Source: Plantago ovata
Taxonomy: Eukaryota > Streptophyta > Magnoliopsida > Lamiales > Plantaginaceae
Assembly (NCBI GenBank): GCA_028274465.1
Contig: CM051457.1
Location: 74,250,496-74,314,495, forward strand
Length of the DNA stretch: 64,000 bases
Reading direction: 5' to 3'
Both the position numbers and the translations under genes were made by a program. The notes below the pieces were generated by a model. It saw only the letters and a list, made by a program, of their open reading frames with translations, was not told the DNA's origin and did no database searches. Below are positions 1 through 10,878 of this stretch, piece after piece (the stretch's first letter is position 1; the number at the start of each line of letters is the position of its first letter).

Positions 1-107
1 ATGGAGCAATCCGAAATAATGGTACGTTATTATTTACTATTTATTGTGGTTTTCAACTTATTGTAAATACACTCTCCTTTCTCTCATGTTGGGTGTTGAG
101 GTTTTGC

Positions 108-178
108 CTAAGACGTTGGTCTTAGATGGATTGCCTAAGACGTTGATCTTAGATGATTTACCTAAGATGATAATATTA
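108..178. repeat. short tandem repeat, unit about 25 bp, three copies
   Basis: The phrase TGCCTAAGACGTTGATCTTAGATG recurs in three imperfect copies: GCCTAAGACG..GGTCTTAGATGG, GCCTAAGACG..GATCTTAGATGA and ACCTAAGATG..ATATTAGA. Each unit contains a partial inverted repeat, CTAAGA with TCTTAG. Confidence 0.7.
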
Positions 179-549
179 GAAGCGTCAAAATTTAAGTGTC
201 ATTTAAATGTTCTTGTAATGTAGGAATGCTATATGAAGAGACCATGTTAAATGTGTAAATCATGGAATTTTGAGTAGACGTTTTTCATAATTAAAGTTAT
301 GACAAACATTTCCCACACCTTGTTTCACATAATAAATCAAGATGACTTGTATTTTGATACATCGATGTGTTGTTTAGAACGTGAAATATTTGTGAAATAT
401 TTCATAAGAACTGATCTGGAAGTAATCTGTGAATTACAAACATCAAGTTGTAGTAAGAATGGATACTTGGTATCTTATATAACTTACAATAAAGTCCACT
501 TTCGAAGTGGTGTATTGGTTTGGAAAATTACTTGTTCTAATTAATAGTA

Positions 550-745
550 GAGGTGACTATTGGGCCAGTCGTAGAACAGCCTCGTACGGCCCATCCCGGC
601 CTGCTAACATATTGGACCGACACTGTGCAAATCGTATATTTTTAAGGGCCTTTAGGGGCCATCAAATACTGGCCCACTCCATCCCGGCCCGCTATAAACC
701 CACTGAACAGCCCAGCCCGGCCCGGCCCGGCACAACCCGGATAGT
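550..745. repeat. GC-rich block with reiterated CCCGGCCC
   Basis: GGCCCATCCCGGCC, CCATCCCGGCCCGC and GCCCGGCCCGGCCCGGC occur within about 190 bp of otherwise AT-rich DNA. Similar CCCGGCCC strings occur in some non-autonomous plant DNA transposons. I found no terminal inverted repeats here, so the class is unassigned. Confidence 0.4.
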
Positions 746-1040
746 CCGTAAATTTATGTACATGATTTCAGCCTATACATTCATATTTTTTATCAATAAT
801 TTCCTCCAATTTTAGCGTATTGAGATATGAGCATTTGGACTCTAATTTCATCAATATTTGGCTCTAATCGACAAAAAGTTTGACACGACTCCGTTCATGT
901 GGGGACTGCTAGTCGGTGCGTCTTCAACCTTGAAGCACGATTAACAACTTAATTCACCTTGTAATTGTGAAAGCTAACTTGTCCAAACAAACCTTCTATT
1001 TTATGGACATATTTGTAAAGAATAGAAGATGGAGAAAGTA

Positions 1041-1586
1041 ATTTAGTTACTTCGATGTTGTTAGCAACCTTGTGATAACTTTTATCCAACACTGGTGTTC
1101 AGAATAGCAAAGGTACTTGGGAAATTTAACCAACACATGTGTTGATGGAAGCAATGGACTTGTTAAGTCTATTTGCAATGAGATGGTTGTTGGCTTCTGG
1201 TTTACCCATAAAATGTGGGGAGGGGCTATCCTAATGGCCAACAAATTCGGAACAGAATTTCTCACATGAATAACAACAACACTCCATAAGAGTTATGGAG
1301 TGATTATTCCCCAACTTACGATTACATCAAAGTGTGGGGACGTTTGGCATAGGTTGAAATGCCCTTGTAAAAGAGGATTGGTCCAACGTATTACTTTTTA
1401 GTCCAATCGGTCGAAGGCAAGTAATATTTATGTGGGGACAATCAATGTCACAAGACATATGGAAATTTCTTGACGATACCTTCCCTAGAAAGGAAGATAA
1501 AGACTTTGCCTTTTTTAAGTGTCAAGTGAGTGACCTTGGTGAGAATGAACATTGTGCACCAAATGAACGGGATGGATCAAATGTGG
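1041..1586 (+). pseudogene. decayed Copia element X: integrase C-terminus and linker
   Basis: In shifting frames the + strand reads like the end of a Copia integrase core. A region resembling VKS-N-M...KMWGGAIL lies near 1155-1230. It is followed by a YELW-like segment and YIKVWGRLA near 1310-1350, which matches the conserved Copia Y-KVWGC-A block. Stops and frameshifts are frequent. The reading continues at 24447, after the S insertion, into a hydrophilic linker and then RT and RNase H, so 1041-1586 and 24447-26796 are two halves of one old + strand Copia. The first half ends exactly at the S target duplication TGTGG (1582-1586). Confidence 0.6.
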
Positions 1587-3098
1587 TGTTGGTCCCTTTA
1601 AACAACAAGAAAAGACTAGGGGGGGTGAATAGTCTTTTCAAACTTCCGTCGTTTCAAAACTTTCTCAGCAAGTGCTTATTACTTTTCAGTAATGAGTTTG
1701 CTGATACTTAACTTTCTCAGCAAGTACTAGTTACTTTTTAGTAACGAGTCTTACTGGTACTTTAAAAACAGAGTGTGGAAGTCTTTATACAATAAGTGCT
1801 TTTCAAAGAGTGTTAGTTTCAGCAAGTGAGTAGAGTGACAGTGTACAAAGAGTATAGCTTGCTGAAAACTAAATGCGGTAAAGTGAATCACACAAAAACT
1901 TTTATAGCGGTATCTGAGAGTGGCGTAATCTCTCAACTAATCCATTTTGTCCTTTCTAGGACTGAATCCACTAAGATAACCTTGAGGTTCCTTACAACAC
2001 CTATCTATAATGATTCTTCAGAAACCAAAGCACACTTGCTTCGTTTCCAACCTAACTAGAGAATGAAACCTTGTTCTCCACCAAACTTGGGACACTTAAT
2101 CAGCAAAACTAAGCTTTATTAATTCCCCCTGAATTTCACGCCTGAAAAAAGGTGTTTATCAGTTAGAGAGGTTTGGGATGAGATGACTTGAGTACAACTT
2201 TTTCAGCTATAACAAGGTATCAAAAGAAACACCACTTGGAATACTTTTCAGTAAACAAGTTAAGCTGTTTCTGGTGTCAAGACTTGTTCTTTTTCGAAAG
2301 AAAGAACACCTAACTAATTTCTTAGCCGTGAATGTTCTACTTCTTCACAAGTAGCTTTTGTTTCAAGCTTAAGTCTTGGAACGAATCAATAGGCAGTAAA
2401 GAGTATGGAAGATTGAGTGTTTAAGCACAAGTGAGTGTTTGATCACGTTGTTGACACAATTCAACTCTTTGCCGGATGACCTCTATTTATAGTGAAACAA
2501 GGGAGCCGTTTGAATTTCAAATTCTAAGGCTTTGTTCCTTAAGATGTCACTATCTTGCTTTTGTCAGCAGCGTCCTTCATTTGTCTTCTAGTCTTCATGT
2601 TCTTCGCGTGCTTACTTTGCATTTAATGTTCATTTGAATCGAATTCAAATGTGAACGTTGGAGTCAAAATGCAAGCACTTTCAGCAAGGAGGTCACATAT
2701 GTATTTCAGCAAGCAGTCAGTCTCAGTTTCAGCAAGCACAACCTACTCTGTCATATATATATATTTTCACTTATGCGAGCTGTTGCTGAAATTTCCCCTT
2801 TCTGAGCAACATGTGCCTTTGTAGATACCATTCTCAGAATTCTTCTTAAGTCTTCAGTCTTCGAATCTTCAAGTTTCTGAGCGGTTCTAGTGCTTCAATA
2901 GTTCATTTGTAAAAACAAAGTACATCATCAGCAAAACTAAAGCACCTAACTAGTACCTACACTAAGTCTTCAGCAAACGTTCCTCTTTTACAATGTCCTT
3001 AAAATTCTAAATTCCTATGGACCTTAAGAGTACTAGTTACTGGACTTTCCTTAATTTAGCATGGTTAATTGCTCATCAAAATTACAAGTTTCCTAACA
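1587..3098 (-). repeat. S 3' LTR
   Basis: The LTR is 1512 bp with TG...CA ends and aligns along its length with 22926-24441. A TATA candidate (CTATAAATAG on the - strand, 2492-2483) is present. The heptamer TCAGCAA or its complement TTGCTGA occurs about a dozen times. Short open frames inside are not genes. Confidence 0.93.
2483..2492 (-). promoter_or_regulatory. TATA box candidate in S 3' LTR
   Basis: The - strand reads CTATAAATAG. The same motif is at the equivalent place in the other LTR (23824-23833), which supports it as the LTR core promoter. Confidence 0.6.
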
Positions 3099-3113
3099 AG
3101 TTTCCCCCTTTTT
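3099..3113 (-). promoter_or_regulatory. S polypurine tract
   Basis: The - strand reads AAAAAGGGGGAAACT and directly abuts the 3' LTR start (TGTTAGG...). This is the expected position and composition of the plus-strand primer. Confidence 0.85.
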
Positions 3114-3361
3114 GATGTCAGTAATCCATGGCTAAATTAATTGTTACCCTTTTAGAGGTTTCTAATGTTGAATAAATCAGTTGATTAATGCAAGCATACT
3201 TGAATAATAAAACAGTAAGCATAAGTAGTTTGCATAATCAAAAACCAATAAGAGTCAAAAGTTTATTGCTGATAGTTATCTTTCAGCGTAAGTTTACAAG
3301 AAAGTTCAGAGATAACTACAAAAATCAGCAAACAAAACAAACAAAGCTTTTTACAAGGGAC
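3114..3361. other. untranslated 3' tail of element S
   Basis: AT-rich sequence between the end of ORF3 and the polypurine tract. I see no further gene. Confidence 0.6.
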
Positions 3362-3985
3362 TTAAGCTATTCCAACAGAAGTTTTCCTAAGAATCTCCCT
3401 TACACTCTTCTCAGCAAGAGCAGAGAATTCAACACAGTCCTTCTCGTAATCCTCGAGTAGCTTACGGACTTCAAGTTGAATAATCCTTGCATTCTTGCAG
3501 GCAGTATAATGATGGTTTTCACCATTCATTTCTTTGTAGTGAAGTACCCACAAGTGCATGCCCCAATTGCTAGCATGGAGAAGTTGAGTATCTGAAATTC
3601 CCTTGTTGGCATGAATCTTTCTTATCCAGAGAAGATCTTCTTCTTGATCCTTGGCAGTGAGATAAAAATACTCATAAGGAATAAAGCCATATTTCTTCTT
3701 GGACTTCTTTGTTAAAGGATCACTGTAGTAAGCAACATCTATCAGTTTTATTAAATCTGGCTCTTGTTTTATATTCTTGCCGATAGAAGTTCTTCTTACT
3801 AAGATCTCCAAGTTCAGCCATTTTGCAGCAATGTTCCTTGGGTAGGGAGGAGGATCCCTTTCTTTTCTTTGCACTTTCAATTCAATCCAAGTGTACATTT
3901 GATTAAGTTCAACAGTTGGAAAGAAATCATTGGCCAAAAGATCTTCCAGCTTTATGATCCAACAACCATGTAGGTTTCTGATCAC
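3362..3985 (-). pseudogene. S ORF3, C-terminal segment
   Basis: A 207-residue open segment begins MIRNLHGCWIIKLEDLL and is rich in aromatic and charged residues (for example NWGMHLWVLHYKEM, then YEKDCVEFSALAEK). It lies in a different frame from the segment upstream (4345-4599), with a serine/arginine-rich stretch between them at about 4000-4340 that is readable once frames are changed. I therefore treat it as the C-terminus of the same broken long frame. I recognise no enzyme motif. A coiled coil near the end is possible. Confidence 0.55.
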
Positions 3986-4344
3986 ATTCTGAGTTGTTTC
4001 CTCATTGTCTTTGTATATTCAATGTCAGTGACAATTGCAATGCTGGCTAGCCTCTTTTCTTCCTGTCTTTGCCTTCTTCTTCTTGACTTATCTTTTTCTT
4101 GATCTCTTGCTGAAGATCTTGAGTCAGAAGAGAAGTGTTTGGATTGACCAGATGGAGTTAAGGCAGAAATAGGCCTAGCTCTTATAGATTGAGCTATTGT
4201 TTGGTCATCATCATTATCGTCATCTTCATTCAGATTTTGATGACTCTCAGTGTGACAGTATTCTTGAGTTTCAGCAGCAGTTTTTATCCTTTTTGAATTT
4301 TCTGAACTTCTCTCAGAATCTGTTTCAACTCGTTTCTTAGAACT

Positions 4345-5421
4345 TTACTTTTTTTCAGCAAGAGGTTCTCTGGGAGGTGGACCAGGTAGTAGCAATGGCG
4401 CTTCAGCAGAGGGTTTTTTTGATCTTGAAGACTTTCTTTGTCTATCTTCCCCCTTAGACATGGATTGCATCATCGGTCGGATGTGTAGAGAGAAAAACTC
4501 ATTGCAATTTTCAGCAAGAGTACTTAGGCTGTTGTATTTGAGAATTATGCCTTGCTGATCAATAGTTAGCTTAGACAGTTCTTCCTTAATACAAGCCAAG
4601 TTCTCCTAATCATGTCTGCGCACATTGTCGACTTTTTCTTCAATAAACGCCTGAGCCTTTTTCAATGCACTTTTAGTAAGTTTGAGTTCTTGACTGACAT
4701 CTTCTTCATAGCTTTTGTGATGTAGACTGATGTCTTTCTGAGCTATGGTAAGTGAAGTAGTACGTTTCAGCACTGTAGCCAGTATTTTGCCATTGTCAAG
4801 CGGACTCTCAGCAAGCAATACATCATCCTCTTCTTGGCATGCTTTGTGAACAACCATTAGTGCCTTTATTCTAGGAGTAAAGTCCTCAACGTTAGGAAAC
4901 GACACTAGAGAGGGAGTAAGTGAATGAGCTTTGATCTCAGTAGCGAATTGATCATCATTTCTCAGCAAGCGACTTCTCTCAGCATCTCCTTCATCAGTTT
5001 GGAGAGATGGAGGAGGAATTGCAACCTCTGTGGGTTCAATTTTCTTTGTTCTTTCTTCTTCATTTGCTGAGAAATTAGATAGATATTCTTCGTCATCAGA
5101 TTCATCAAGGCCAGTAACCTTGGTTCCCAAATCTTTAGCTTCAGACACTTGTGGTTGAGTGGTTGCTGAGGGCAACTCTTTTGATTCAACAACTGGAGTT
5201 TCAGCAGTAGTAAGTGGAAGGGAGGAGACTTCCGTGTTGTTCACTCTTGAAGATTGAGCAATGTCTAGATTCTGCGTATGTCTAGCATGAATCTGTAGAC
5301 TATTTTGAAGAGCTCTTTGATAATCTTCATCCATATCTTCTTCTCCAAGGTTTGGATCAATGACCTTAGCTTCGAGTAATGCTAACTCGGCATCAGAAAT
5401 CTTAGCTTTGCCTAAGTGCAT
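4345..5421 (-). pseudogene. S ORF3, middle segment (acidic, coiled-coil-like)
   Basis: Two same-frame pieces (5421-4606 and 4599-4345) are separated by one in-frame TAG at 4606-4608. The first piece begins MHLGKAKISDAELALLEAKV and is acidic, with heptad-like runs near its end (SHSYEEDVSQELKLTKSALK-like region). The second is proline- and lysine-rich. A one-base loss in an A run near 5425-5435 separates it from the upstream piece: shifting one base restores an uninterrupted reading into 5412-6842. There is no recognisable catalytic domain. Confidence 0.55.
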
Positions 5422-6842
5422 TTCAGCACGCTTTTGGCGTACTCTTCTTCAGTTTCAGCAACTTGTTCAGTTGCTTGAGTACTTGTCTCAGCAGGAGCGG
5501 GAGTAGATTCTTGGTGCTGACTAGAAGTTTGGTCAGCTTGCTGATTCTCAGTGTTTTGATTTTCAGTCTCAGCAACTGTTATTTTTACTCCACCAGCATC
5601 AGGACTAGCATCTTGATTATCATCATCATCGTCCTTGCTGTCCTTAGAACCTTTTCTTTCATCATCATCACTGGTATCCTTTGGGATATTTTCATCCTCT
5701 TCTTCTTCATCATCGTCCGTTAGTATGACTAACTCGAGATGTTTGTACATAGCAGCACTTGTAACTTCCTTTTCTTCATTGATTTTGTGGGGATCAGCCA
5801 CCACATGTACAAAGGAACACTTGAGCATCACAACTTGTTCAGCTGGAGAGGCACTCTTGAATTTCGCTTTCATATTTTCTCTGATTAGAGCAATCAGATT
5901 TGAGATCATTAGCTGAGAATATGTAAGCTCTTCTGGAAGTATTGAGTGTACAAATGTCTCGAGTCTCAGTAAAGAGATTCTCTTTTTCTCATTGGACAAG
6001 TGAAGGTGAAGATCAGAGAAATCCATCCATCTATACCGTTGCCAGTTGCTGACAGACTTAGCAACTCTGGTCAAGGTATTCTTTTTGAAGTTTGAGTAGA
6101 GTTCTTCTGAAGTAACTTCACGATCTTCAGTGATGTGAACGACTTCAGTGGTCTCCTTTTGAGCCTGAAAGAGAGTAAAGTTAAGTTCAGGAAGGTTTTG
6201 GAAAATAGTTTTAGAGTCTAAAACTGTAACATGATTTACCTGCTGATGTTCAGCAAGCTCATGTTGCACACTAAGTTGTGATGGTACTATTTCCATTGCT
6301 TCAGGATCTTGGGCAGCATCCTTGAATTGTTCATCCTGAAATAACTTTATATTAGATACAAGTACTAAATTTTCAAACTTAGTAGTTTTACCAAAACTTT
6401 CATCTACCTGCTGAAAAGGAGTTGTGGATTCTGGTACAGAAGTTTCAGCAATCTTCTGACTTGTATCTTGAGAACACTGTAAAGAAACAATTATATTAGC
6501 TAAAGATAAAGTTTCAGATAGTGAAGTTTTGCTTAAATCTGAGTTAACTACCTGCTGAAGAAGGGCAGGTGGTGACTCAGTCCTTTCAGCAATGATAACA
6601 GCTTCATTATCTGGGACTTGTTCTTCAGCAGACTTCTTTTCTTGCTCTAGTTGAGAAGGCTGTGCAGATTCAACAATCTCCCTTGTCTCTGAAATGATAA
6701 GTTGAGCAGAGACATCTTGACCTTTAAGTTCACTACATGTCATGAACATTTCTACTGACTTATTGGAGTTGTCTTCAATCTCCAAGTCCATTTGCTGGCT
6801 TAGGTCAGTCAGCACCAGTTGAACTTTGTCGATAGAGGTCAA
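5412..6842 (-). pseudogene. S ORF3, acidic low-complexity segment
   Basis: This 476-residue segment is in the same frame as the N-terminal segment (6903-8591), separated by a single TAA at 6903-6905. It is rich in Glu, Gln, Ser and Thr and has a very acidic tract (DDDEEEEDENIPKDTSDDDE) followed by a Gln/Thr-rich tail. Ala-Glu pairs recur because the heptamer TTGCTGA is read as xxGCTGAx. A central part (WQRYRWMDFSDLHLHL and neighbours, about 5950-6060) looks globular. Its function is unknown. Confidence 0.6.
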
Positions 6843-6902
6843 AGGTGAACTAGGTCTAGTATTCTCAGCGTCTTGAGATGCGTCGTCAAATACTGTCTCT
6901 TG

Positions 6903-8591
6903 TTATGTTTCATAAACCTCTGGGACTTGAACCATTGCAGTCTCAGCAAGTGGTACATCAACAATTGCAGCTTCAGCAATTTCTGGGACCGAATTAGTCG
7001 CATGTTCAGCAACTATCTCTTCAGCAGCATTTTCAGCAAGTGCAGCTCTTCTCAAGTCTGCAACAATATCACTTGCTGGTTCCAGAGTGTTGTCAGCAAG
7101 ATTATCTACAATGTAGATATCGGGGACCTGGGCAGGAATTTCATTTCCACTGCCATGTGGTCTTGCATCAGCAGATGTATCAACGTTAGGTTGATTGTTG
7201 AAGGCTTCTGCAAACACTTCAACATTGCTGAAGGCTTCTGCAAACACTTCAACAACATCTACTGCAATGGCTTGCGTTTCAGCAACCACTGGAACATCAT
7301 CTAGTATGACATGGACAATTGGAACGGACTTACGTGCCGTTGTTTTCTTTCTTGGGTAAGTCTTTGTCCGTGCCTTCTTAGGAATAGGATAAGATGATGA
7401 CGCTGCAGTTTGAGTGTCATCATCAGCTTTCCTCTTTTTCTTCTTAGATTTCTCACTGGGTGCATTAGTTTCAGCAGCAACATTTGCAGCTGTTGCATTC
7501 GCAGCAACATTTGCAGCTGTTGTATACTTACCTTGCTGACCAACATCTGCAGATATTGCATTCATGGACTGATTATCAGTCTCAGCAACATTTGCAGCTG
7601 TTGTCTTCTTTGACTTCTTGTCAGCAACCTTAGGTCCATTCTGCTTGTAGAAGGCTCTTCCCACACTGCATACTGATTTCTTAATAGGCAATGGGTTTCT
7701 TAGCTGAATCCTGAAGTGTTCAAGGATGTAGCATATTTTCAATCCAAACATCACTGGAAAGGTAGGTGAGACTATGTTGTCTTCAACCTTTACCTTGAAC
7801 TTAGTAACACAATCAACAAGTCTGTTGAAATTGTACTTAGCCCAGTTGAGCTCAGTTTTATTCTCATGGATATGCATCAGCAATGGCCACCTTCTCAAGC
7901 CAACTTGGTCAATTCCTCCAACTTGGGAGTCTAAGACTTTGATTAGTAGCAGAGCTACCGTACCAAGTGAATGGCAGAGATGCTTCCTCTTTACGTGCTT
8001 TGTCCAAGTCAGGGGAGCAATCTCGCCTTTCTTCATTCTTTCGTTTCTGACATAACTGTAGAAGGCTTCAATTTCTTCATCAGTGGCAGTGATGTCATCT
8101 TCAGTTCCAGTAGTTGGAATCTGAAAGATGTTTGCTAAATCAATCAATTTAAGGATTATTTGCACACCTTGAACTGAGGTAGAAATTACTTTTTCAGTGA
8201 CTCCTTGTCCATCAGTAAGGGTTTGGATTTCTGCATTGTTGTAGAATTCCATTGTGTCCAACATGCTCACTTTCTTAGTGCGAGCAGTAATGAAGAAAAG
8301 AAGGCCTTGTTGATTAATCAAGTTCAACGCCTCTTCGTTTTCTTCGTCCAAATCTTGTTCATAGAAGTATCGGATATACTTCTCTTTGGTAAATCCGCCC
8401 CACTGCATCATCTGCTCACACTTTGCAGTGTCGAGATATGCAGGCGGCATGGGTCTCTTGATTATGCGGTCGTTTTTCAACACAATTTTCACTGTGTTTG
8501 TTGCCGGATTTTCAACCGGACTAGTGCTTTTTCCAGCACTGTCTTCTTTTGATGACTTAGAGGTCTTAGAGGTTTGTCTCTTGGGAGCCAT
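6903..8591 (-). pseudogene. S ORF3, N-terminal segment with transposon-protein-like domain
   Basis: This 562-residue segment starts MAPKRQTSKTSKSSKEDS, a basic Ser/Lys-rich leader. Residues about 55-320 look globular: QMMQWGGFTKEKYIRYFYEQ, then STSVQGVQIILKLIDLANIF, then LCHSLGTVALLLIKVLDSQ. This layout resembles the domain annotated in plants as 'putative plant transposon protein'. That assignment is from pattern only. The C-terminal half is Ala/Glu/Val-rich with a Lys/Arg-rich patch (about residues 395-425) that could be a nuclear localisation signal. A TAA at 6903-6905 ends it, but the same frame continues for another 476 codons. A TATA motif lies 150 bp upstream of this ATG. Confidence 0.65.
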
Positions 8592-8740
8592 CTCTTATAT
8601 ACTAGGAGGGTTTTGAGAAATGTACAAAAAAGAGAGTTTTTTTGTTTGACCGGAGGTACAGTGAATTCAGAGCACATGCTAGAGAATTTGCAGAGAAAGG
8701 AAATGTGAGTTAAAGAATTTTGTCTTTCTCTAACTCTTCA

Positions 8741-8749
8741 TTTATATAG
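8741..8749 (-). promoter_or_regulatory. TATA box candidate for S ORF3
   Basis: CTATATAAA on the - strand, about 150 bp before the ORF3 ATG at 8591. This would give a leader of roughly 120 nt beginning near 8711. It is the best candidate for separate expression of ORF3 from an internal promoter. Confidence 0.45.
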
Positions 8750-8759
8750 TGTCTCTGTT

Positions 8760-9577
8760 GTGTGAGAAGGTCAATGGTTTTGAGTTCTCAGCAAGGGTAA
8801 AACAAAGATTCATCTGTGTTAGTGGAGCATTTGCATTAAATGTGTAGTGGACCACTAACAAAAACCGTCAGAGCATACTTTCTCTTTGTAATATCAACCT
8901 TTGGATCAAAAACTGCTTTAAAATCAATGGCCACGATTGTATTTCGTGTCATGATTAACAACGAGTTTATCTGTGCCATGATTAACGTCACAAATTGATT
9001 TTACCTTGATTCACGTGATTTGATCTCTTTTAACCCAACGCTAATTGCTTGCTGATGTAAATAAGAATCTTTTCAGAGATTTTATTCAATTTGACTTTGG
9101 CACTTACATTTTCCGGTAACAAGCCTTGTATTTGCTGAAAATTCCCCCTTAATCAAATATCTCATATTTCTTTTAGTTAAAAGACATTTCTGAGTTTCCG
9201 TCTCAGCAAATTATTTTTATATTGAGATATCCTTAGGTAAAATCTGAGAAGTATTCTTGCTCTTTGCTGAGTTCCCGTCTCAGATTTTTCTTTTGATACT
9301 TGAATACCTGTTTCAGTATCTTTGATTGTTTGAATGCCAGTTTCAGCAATCTTTAAAGTTTTTCTTTACTGAGTACCCGTCTCAGCAAGTGATCAAGTTT
9401 CCTAACAAATACCCGGTTTGAAGGAATTACTTGTCGAATGCCTGTTTCAGCAATCATGTAGTGTACTATCATTTCTTTTTAGAAGAAATCAGTGGAAGGG
9501 ACTTTATAAAGAGTACATGTAAGCCTATTTTGGCTTGCTGAATGCCTGTTTCAGCAATCTACCAAATGTATCCCTTA
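8760..9577. other. spacer between S pol and ORF3
   Basis: About 0.8 kb without a gene. The half next to pol (about 9180-9560) carries the palindromic repeat array listed separately. The rest is AT-rich with scattered TCAGCAA and TTGCTGA. Confidence 0.6.
9182..9560. repeat. array of short imperfect palindromes around TTTCAGCAA
   Basis: Seven or so related units occur at irregular spacing: CTGAGTTTCCGTCTCAGCAA, GCTGAGTTCCCGTCTCAG, GAATACCTGTTTCAGTATC, GAATGCCAGTTTCAGCAATC, CTGAGTACCCGTCTCAGCAA, GAATGCCTGTTTCAGCAATC (twice). Most can pair TTGCTGA or CTGAG with TCAGCAA or CTCAG around a CCCGTC or GCCTG core. They lie just after the pol stop and before the ORF3 promoter candidate. Confidence 0.7.
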
Positions 9578-10465
9578 CTATTGAGGTAGTTCAATCAATC
9601 CAAGGTTATACCTTAGCATTGCGAACCTATTATCTTGTAGGGGCTTGGTAAAGATGTCAGCAAGTTGATCATCACTACCTACTTTCACAACCTCAATGTC
9701 TCCTTTTTCCACATGATCTCTAATGAAATGATGTCTAATATCAATGTGCTTTGTTCACGCGTGGAACTTAGGATTTTGCGTGATAGCAATAACACTTGTA
9801 TTATCACAAAAGATTGGTGTTTTCTTTGCAGTAATACCATAATCTCTTAATTGTTGCTGAATCCATAGGATTTGAGCTGTGCAACAACCAGCCGCAATGT
9901 ATTCAGATTCAGTAGATGAATTGGCAACACAGGTTTGTTTCTTGCTGAACCATGATATTAATCTAGTACCTAGAAACTGACAAGTTTCAGAAGTACTTTT
10001 TCTATCAAGAGTTGATCCTCCATGATCAGCATCAGAATAACCAACCAATTCCAATCCAGAATCTTTAGGATACCATAATCCAACATTGACTGTACCTTTG
10101 ACATATTTCAGTATCTTAAGTACCTTTTTGTAGTGTGATTCTCTTGGATCAGGTTGGAACCTTGCACACACACAAACAACATACTGAATGTCAGGTCTAC
10201 TTGCTGTTAAATACAACAAAGAACCAATGAGCTTCCTATACTTGTGTTCATCAACACTCTTATCTTGTTTAGTATAGCCCAATTTGGTACCAACAGTCAT
10301 AGGGATCTTTTCAGGTTTGTCTTCCTCTTTGATCCTTAACTTTATGAGCATTTCCTTTGCATACTTTGCTTGATTTATGAATATTCCATCTTTGAGTTGC
10401 TTGACTTGGAATCCTAGGAAATAATTCAATTTACCCAGCATACTAATTTCAAACTTGTTTGTCAT
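9578..10465 (-). pseudogene. pol: S pol: RT C-terminus and Copia RNase H
   Basis: The frame starting MTNKFEISMLGKLNYFLGFQ is the post-YVDD part of a Copia RT, followed by RNase H. RNase H acidic residues are visible in LVGYSDADHGG, STESEYIAAG and FCDNTSVI. A TGA at 9755-9757 interrupts it after NPKFHA. The same frame then continues with the conserved TKHIDIRHHFIRDHV block and LADIFTKPL to a true stop at 9578-9580. The stop replaces an expected Arg codon (CGA to TGA), a CpG transition. RNase H would remove the RNA template during reverse transcription. Confidence 0.88.
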
Positions 10466-10878
10466 GAGTTTGGCAAAATCTTCACAATGTTATTTGTCCT
10501 TAGATCCAAATATTATGTCATCCACATAAATCTGGACTAAGAGTATTTTACCATCATGGTTCATGGTAAATAGGATTTTGTCAACTTCACCTTTCTGAAA
10601 CCATTATCCAACAAGAACTTGGCTAAGGTATCATACCAAGCTCTTGGTGCTTGCTTTAGACCATATACCTCTTTCTGAAGCTTGTATACCATCTTGGTTT
10701 CTGAGGGATGTTCAAAGCCAGGGGGTTGTTCCAAGTAGACTTCTTCACCAAGTTCACCATTTAGGAATGCACTTTTAACATCCATTTGATAAACAATGAA
10801 GTCATTGTGAGCAACAAAGGCCAAGAAAAGCCTAACTTGCAACTGGAGCATAAGACTCATCATAGTCCAATCCTTCAA
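10466..10878 (-). pseudogene. pol: S pol: Copia reverse transcriptase core
   Basis: Motifs read in order: VYQMDVKSAFLNGEL (first catalytic Asp), EEVYLEQPPGFE, VYGLKQAPRAWYD and, after a frame change near 10600, IYVDDIIFGSKD at about 10500-10540 with the catalytic YVDD intact. Frame breaks lie near 10600 and at 10832-10878, where this piece overlaps the upstream linker in another frame. The domain would copy element RNA to DNA in virus-like particles. Confidence 0.85.

Larger units (their letters stand above)
1..1040. other. intergenic or decayed repeat, no gene recognised
   Basis: I recognise no coding domain here. The short open frames have no motif I can name. Two local features are listed separately: a short tandem repeat near 108-178 and a CCCGGCCC-rich block near 550-745. 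The stretch may be an upstream part of the decayed Copia X, whose integrase becomes readable after about 1040, but that is inference. Confidence 0.5.

Noticed and set aside
507..815. Open frame over the CCCGGCCC block
   Set aside because: Low-complexity GC repeat, no recognisable protein motif.
1751..2059. Small open frames inside the S LTR (also at 23092-23400)
   Set aside because: They are in both LTR copies, have no domain and no start context, and lie in sequence explained as LTR.
3362..8591. Retroviral-type envelope gene after S pol
   Set aside because: The position fits, but I see no signal peptide, membrane anchor or cleavage site. The N-terminal domain looks more like a plant transposon-associated protein.
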